From Anoxybacillus mongoliensis (GTDB lineage Bacteria; Bacillota; Bacilli; Bacillales; Anoxybacillaceae), in NCBI RefSeq assembly GCF_014201515.1, contig NZ_JACHEQ010000002.1, forward strand, positions 236,764 through 300,763: a stretch of DNA of 64,000 nucleotides, in the 5' to 3' direction. The notes below the pieces were generated by a model that saw only the letters and a list, made by a program, of their open reading frames with translations, searched no databases and was not told the origin of the DNA. Position 1 is the first letter of the stretch. Every line of letters begins with the position of its first letter. Shown here in pieces: positions 62,801 to 64,000 of this stretch. The position numbers and the translations under genes were made by a program.

Positions 62801-62980
62801 TTGCTTTTGTACTTCTTTTAATAACTCGCTTGCAAGCGAAGACGAATAACCGTCTGGAACGGTAATTTGCCCCTTTTCGCGCACAAGTTGCGCCATATTC
62901 GGAGCAGTCATAACGAGCACGACAGTGGCGACAACCCACGCGAGTAAAACGACCCATTTTCCGCGAATAATCGTTTTCAT
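59858..62980 (-). CDS. MMPL/RND-family membrane exporter
   Basis: A 1040-residue transporter with twelve membrane helices in two sets. Each set follows an extracytoplasmic domain, and the FGIGTDYCILLLSRFKEE and ALGIDYSIFLMDRFNEYRD motifs mark the MMPL family. Residues about 480-760 form a long Gln/Leu/Gly heptad-like stretch (repeats such as LANGLEKL/GLQQ...) of coiled-coil character, as in YhgE/Pip-like and YdfJ-like proteins. It probably exports lipids or hydrophobic toxic compounds. The ATG overlaps the MarR stop as ATGA, so the regulator and exporter form one operon. Confidence 0.9.
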   Translation of the reverse strand: MKTIIRGKWVVLLAWVVATVVLVMTAPNMAQLVREKGQITVPDGYSSSLASELLKEVQKQENKEGEMSAVLVFHRKERLQEKDWKEIEKAVEQLQAKKEALGLIQIVSPLDDGQLKEKLVSKDETTALVSLQLERNGRTAKEMSTALYDAVKHIQVPHYYTSSWMIDEDVIESSQEGLKKTEGITVVFILVVLFLVFRSLVAPFVPLLTVGLTYIVSQAIVAFLVDRVDFPLSTFTQTFLVAVLFGIGTDYCILLLSRFKEELAKREDRIEAIIATYKTAGKTVIFSGLAVMIGFASIGLSTFKLYQSASAVAVGVVVLLVALVTLVPFFMATLGEKLFWPMKGALEHKPSKLWDVAGRFSFARPLWALVVVAIITLPILLTYDGKLSFNSMAEIGDRYPSVKAFNIISSHFSEGEAMPTKIVMKNDEAMDDEQYYYLIEKISREVANIDGVNAVRSVTRPLGEPIDQLFVTKQAEQLKEGLGKGADGIGQIRSGLSEASSEMAKSAPKLAQATGGIQELVNGTTKLKTGMTDLQQALKQLEDGVRSGAIGAADLEKGLQTIQTNMKKLHDGADELRKGYEQATGGLRQLGEQYEQIESGLQAISEQLPLLSQSLNRIEERHTGLREDAEYAHVKQAVQQMSAQMNTLSNALVQVNDALQNVQYGLQQANESFVTVVNGQQALITGMDQVVVGLEKLRSGLEQAANGQGQIVQRLPEVTNGLAKVNDGQQQLLTGFSQLNSQMDQLISGLNQSVNGLRQVENGLQSAKQYVSDLANAPDEEMAGWYMPPQLLTSEEFAQAKEAYMSKDGKVVTFDVVFSSNPYETKTMKKIAEVKEAIARAVNGTKLEHAKVGVGGVTSIYSDLNDISAADYARTSVFMLAGIAIILIVLLRSFIMPAYLMLSLILTYYTSMAFTELVFVNMLGYEGINWAVPFFAFVILMALGIDYSIFLMDRFNEYRDKTVQEAMLEAMRHMGTVIISAAIILGGTFAAMYPSGVLSLLQIATIILTGLFLYALVVLPLFIPVMAKTFGRANWWPFMK

Positions 62981-63426
62981 TTGTTTTCCTCCATTTCTTG
63001 TAAAATCATCGCTAGTTTCTCATACGTTTGAATAAACTGCTCAATTTCTTCATGTGAAAGTTTTGTCATAATTGTTTCCACAAGTTCATACACATTTTGC
63101 TCTGTTTCTTCAAGCCATTTCCTTCCCTTTTCTGTCAGCGAAAGTGCAATAACACGACGATCATCTTCATCTTTGCCACGTGCAATCATTCCTTTTTCGA
63201 CAAGACGGTTTGTCATCGCCGTAATCGCGCTTTTATTCACCGCAAACACGTCCGCCAATTCCGTCGATGTACACACCCCACGCTTATGTATGTAGCGCAA
63301 TACATAATATTGATCGTGCGTAATATCGTCCAATTCACATTTCATCAACGCAGCCCCTCGTTTATGAACAAGAAACGAAACGGATAAATAACGTTCAATA
63401 AATTGTTGTATGCTTCTCTCCAACAC
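62977..63426 (-). CDS. MarR-family transcriptional regulator
   Basis: A 149-residue winged-helix regulator with STELADVFAVNKSAITAMTN (recognition helix) and the wing DEDDRRVIALSLTEKGR. It is the first gene of an operon with an MMPL exporter, the usual arrangement for a drug- or lipid-responsive repressor. GTG at 63426 has AGGAGG six bases upstream; a longer TTG start (63453) would place translation within the operator. Confidence 0.88.
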   Translation of the reverse strand: MLERSIQQFIERYLSVSFLVHKRGAALMKCELDDITHDQYYVLRYIHKRGVCTSTELADVFAVNKSAITAMTNRLVEKGMIARGKDEDDRRVIALSLTEKGRKWLEETEQNVYELVETIMTKLSHEEIEQFIQTYEKLAMILQEMEENK

Positions 63427-63444
63427 TTCATGCCTCCTGTCAAA

Positions 63445-63499
63445 ATAGTTCAATTGTTTAACTATTTAATAATATAACGATAAAACACGGAATGGTCAA
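63445..63499 (-). promoter_or_regulatory. Promoter and palindromic operator of the MarR-MMPL operon
   Basis: Minus strand TTGACC (63499-63494), 17 bases, TATATT (63476-63471). Immediately downstream ATAGTTcaattgtttAACTAT (63445-63465) has perfect six-base arms and the spacing of MarR-type operators, suggesting autorepression. Confidence 0.6.
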
Positions 63500-63547
63500 T
63501 GATGAAGTGATGTGTGATATAATGGTGAAAAAAGCGAGGGATACGCG

Positions 63548-63922
63548 ATGAATCCAGAATCATCCAAACTGTATACGTATGCCGATTATGTTCAATGGGA
63601 CGGGCGTTGGGAGCTCATTGACGGGAAAGCTTACAACATGAGCCCTTCACCAACATGGGAGCATCAATTTGCCGTCATGGAACTATCGTTTGCGTTTCGT
63701 TCGCATTTTCAAAATAAAAATTGCTACGTTGCCATAGCTCCGTTTGATGTTCGTCTCTCCGAAAGCGACGACTACACGTATGCAAAACATGTTGTGCAAC
63801 CAGATATTTCAGTCATTTGCAATCGAAACAACTTAACACCAAACGGCTGTTTAGACGCACCGACACTCATTGTCGAGGTTCTTTCTCCGTCTACAGCGTT
63901 AAAAGTGTATTTGATAATTTAA
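63548..63922 (+). CDS. Uma2-family (DUF820) endonuclease-fold protein, truncated
   Basis: The 124-codon frame follows the Uma2/DUF820 pattern: YTYADYVQWDGRWELIDG, then QPDISVIC and APTLIVEVLSPSTALK, which are the restriction-endonuclease-fold catalytic segments (Asp and Glu-X-Leu). Family members run to about 185-190 residues and continue after SPSTALK. Here the frame changes to VYLII and a stop, at the point where foreign sequence begins (63906). The gene is therefore probably inactivated. ATG follows GCGAGGGATACGCG; TGTGATATAAT provides an extended -10 upstream. Confidence 0.8.
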   Translation: MNPESSKLYTYADYVQWDGRWELIDGKAYNMSPSPTWEHQFAVMELSFAFRSHFQNKNCYVAIAPFDVRLSESDDYTYAKHVVQPDISVICNRNNLTPNGCLDAPTLIVEVLSPSTALKVYLII

Positions 63923-64000
63923 AGTTGAGCCACTTTTGAAGGGTTCGATCACATAAAAAATGAGCCACCTGATTTCCAATTTTCATTACCTCCCTTATGA
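63906..64000. mobile_element. Probable end of an insertion sequence (IS21-like?)
   Basis: The Uma2 reading frame breaks at 63905/63906, where the sequence becomes TGTATTTGATAATTTAAAG. TG is the terminal dinucleotide of IS21-family elements. Two subterminal copies of TGAGCCAC (TTGAGCCACTTTT and ATGAGCCACCTGA) are in keeping with their multiple terminal repeats. No transposase is visible in the window, so the family is a guess. Confidence 0.45.

Overview
The window reads as the chromosome of a thermophilic, endospore-forming Bacillaceae bacterium of the Anoxybacillus/Geobacillus type. Gene content and gene order closely follow the Bacillus subtilis ysxE-to-zapA segment. Sporulation genes (spoVID, gerM, gerE, ysxE), menaquinone-type SdhCAB and a T-box ilv-leu operon are all present. 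The genus is inferred from gene order and protein character, not from a database search. Almost every gene is on the minus strand, so transcription runs from high to low coordinates; the exceptions are 9753-10226, yslB (37098) and the truncated gene at 63548.

Layout from low to high coordinate. 1-1091: ysxE (cut by the window edge) and spoVID, spore-coat functions. 1179-3425: an inserted toxin-immunity module (C-terminal DNA/RNA non-specific nuclease plus YezG-like immunity protein) sitting beside a remnant of the hemL 3' end. 3451-9576: hemAXCDBL, tetrapyrrole synthesis from glutamyl-tRNA to uroporphyrinogen III. 10267-18815: engB, lonA, lonB, clpX, tig and ysoA (ribosome assembly, proteolysis, folding). 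18899-28096: ilvE and ilvBNC-leuABCD, with CodY-like boxes in front of ilvE and a leucine-type T-box leader in front of ilvB. 28329-28781: one intact tRNA-Arg(TCT) with degenerate partial copies. 28807-33574: ysnB, rdgB, rph, gerM, racE, gerE, ysmA. 33662-36812: sdhCAB. 37098-39321: yslB and uvrC, convergent.

Between uvrC and trxA lies an accessory block (39314-47824). A GT2 dolichyl-phosphate-mannose-synthase-like enzyme, a sugar epimerase, a YbhN-type membrane protein, a membrane-anchored phosphatase-fold protein and a GT-C-like membrane protein suggest lipid-linked sugar chemistry at the envelope. Two loci with sequence-evident Fur boxes are interleaved with them: an FTR1 iron permease with an extracytoplasmic partner, and a lipoprotein. 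47949-53354 carries trxA and the fatty-acid degradation set etfA-etfB-fadB-fadR-lcfA, with a palindromic FadR operator. 53453-58898 carries a 27-residue membrane peptide, yshE, mutS2, polX, yshB and zapA.

From 58994 the conserved order breaks. A two-gene nucleotidyltransferase cassette bracketed by near-identical hairpins is followed by a MarR-MMPL exporter operon and a Uma2-family gene that is cut off at 63905 by what looks like the end of an insertion sequence. The most unusual items are the toxin module with its hemL scar, the broken tRNA-Arg copies, the hairpin-bracketed cassette, and the glycan/iron mosaic.
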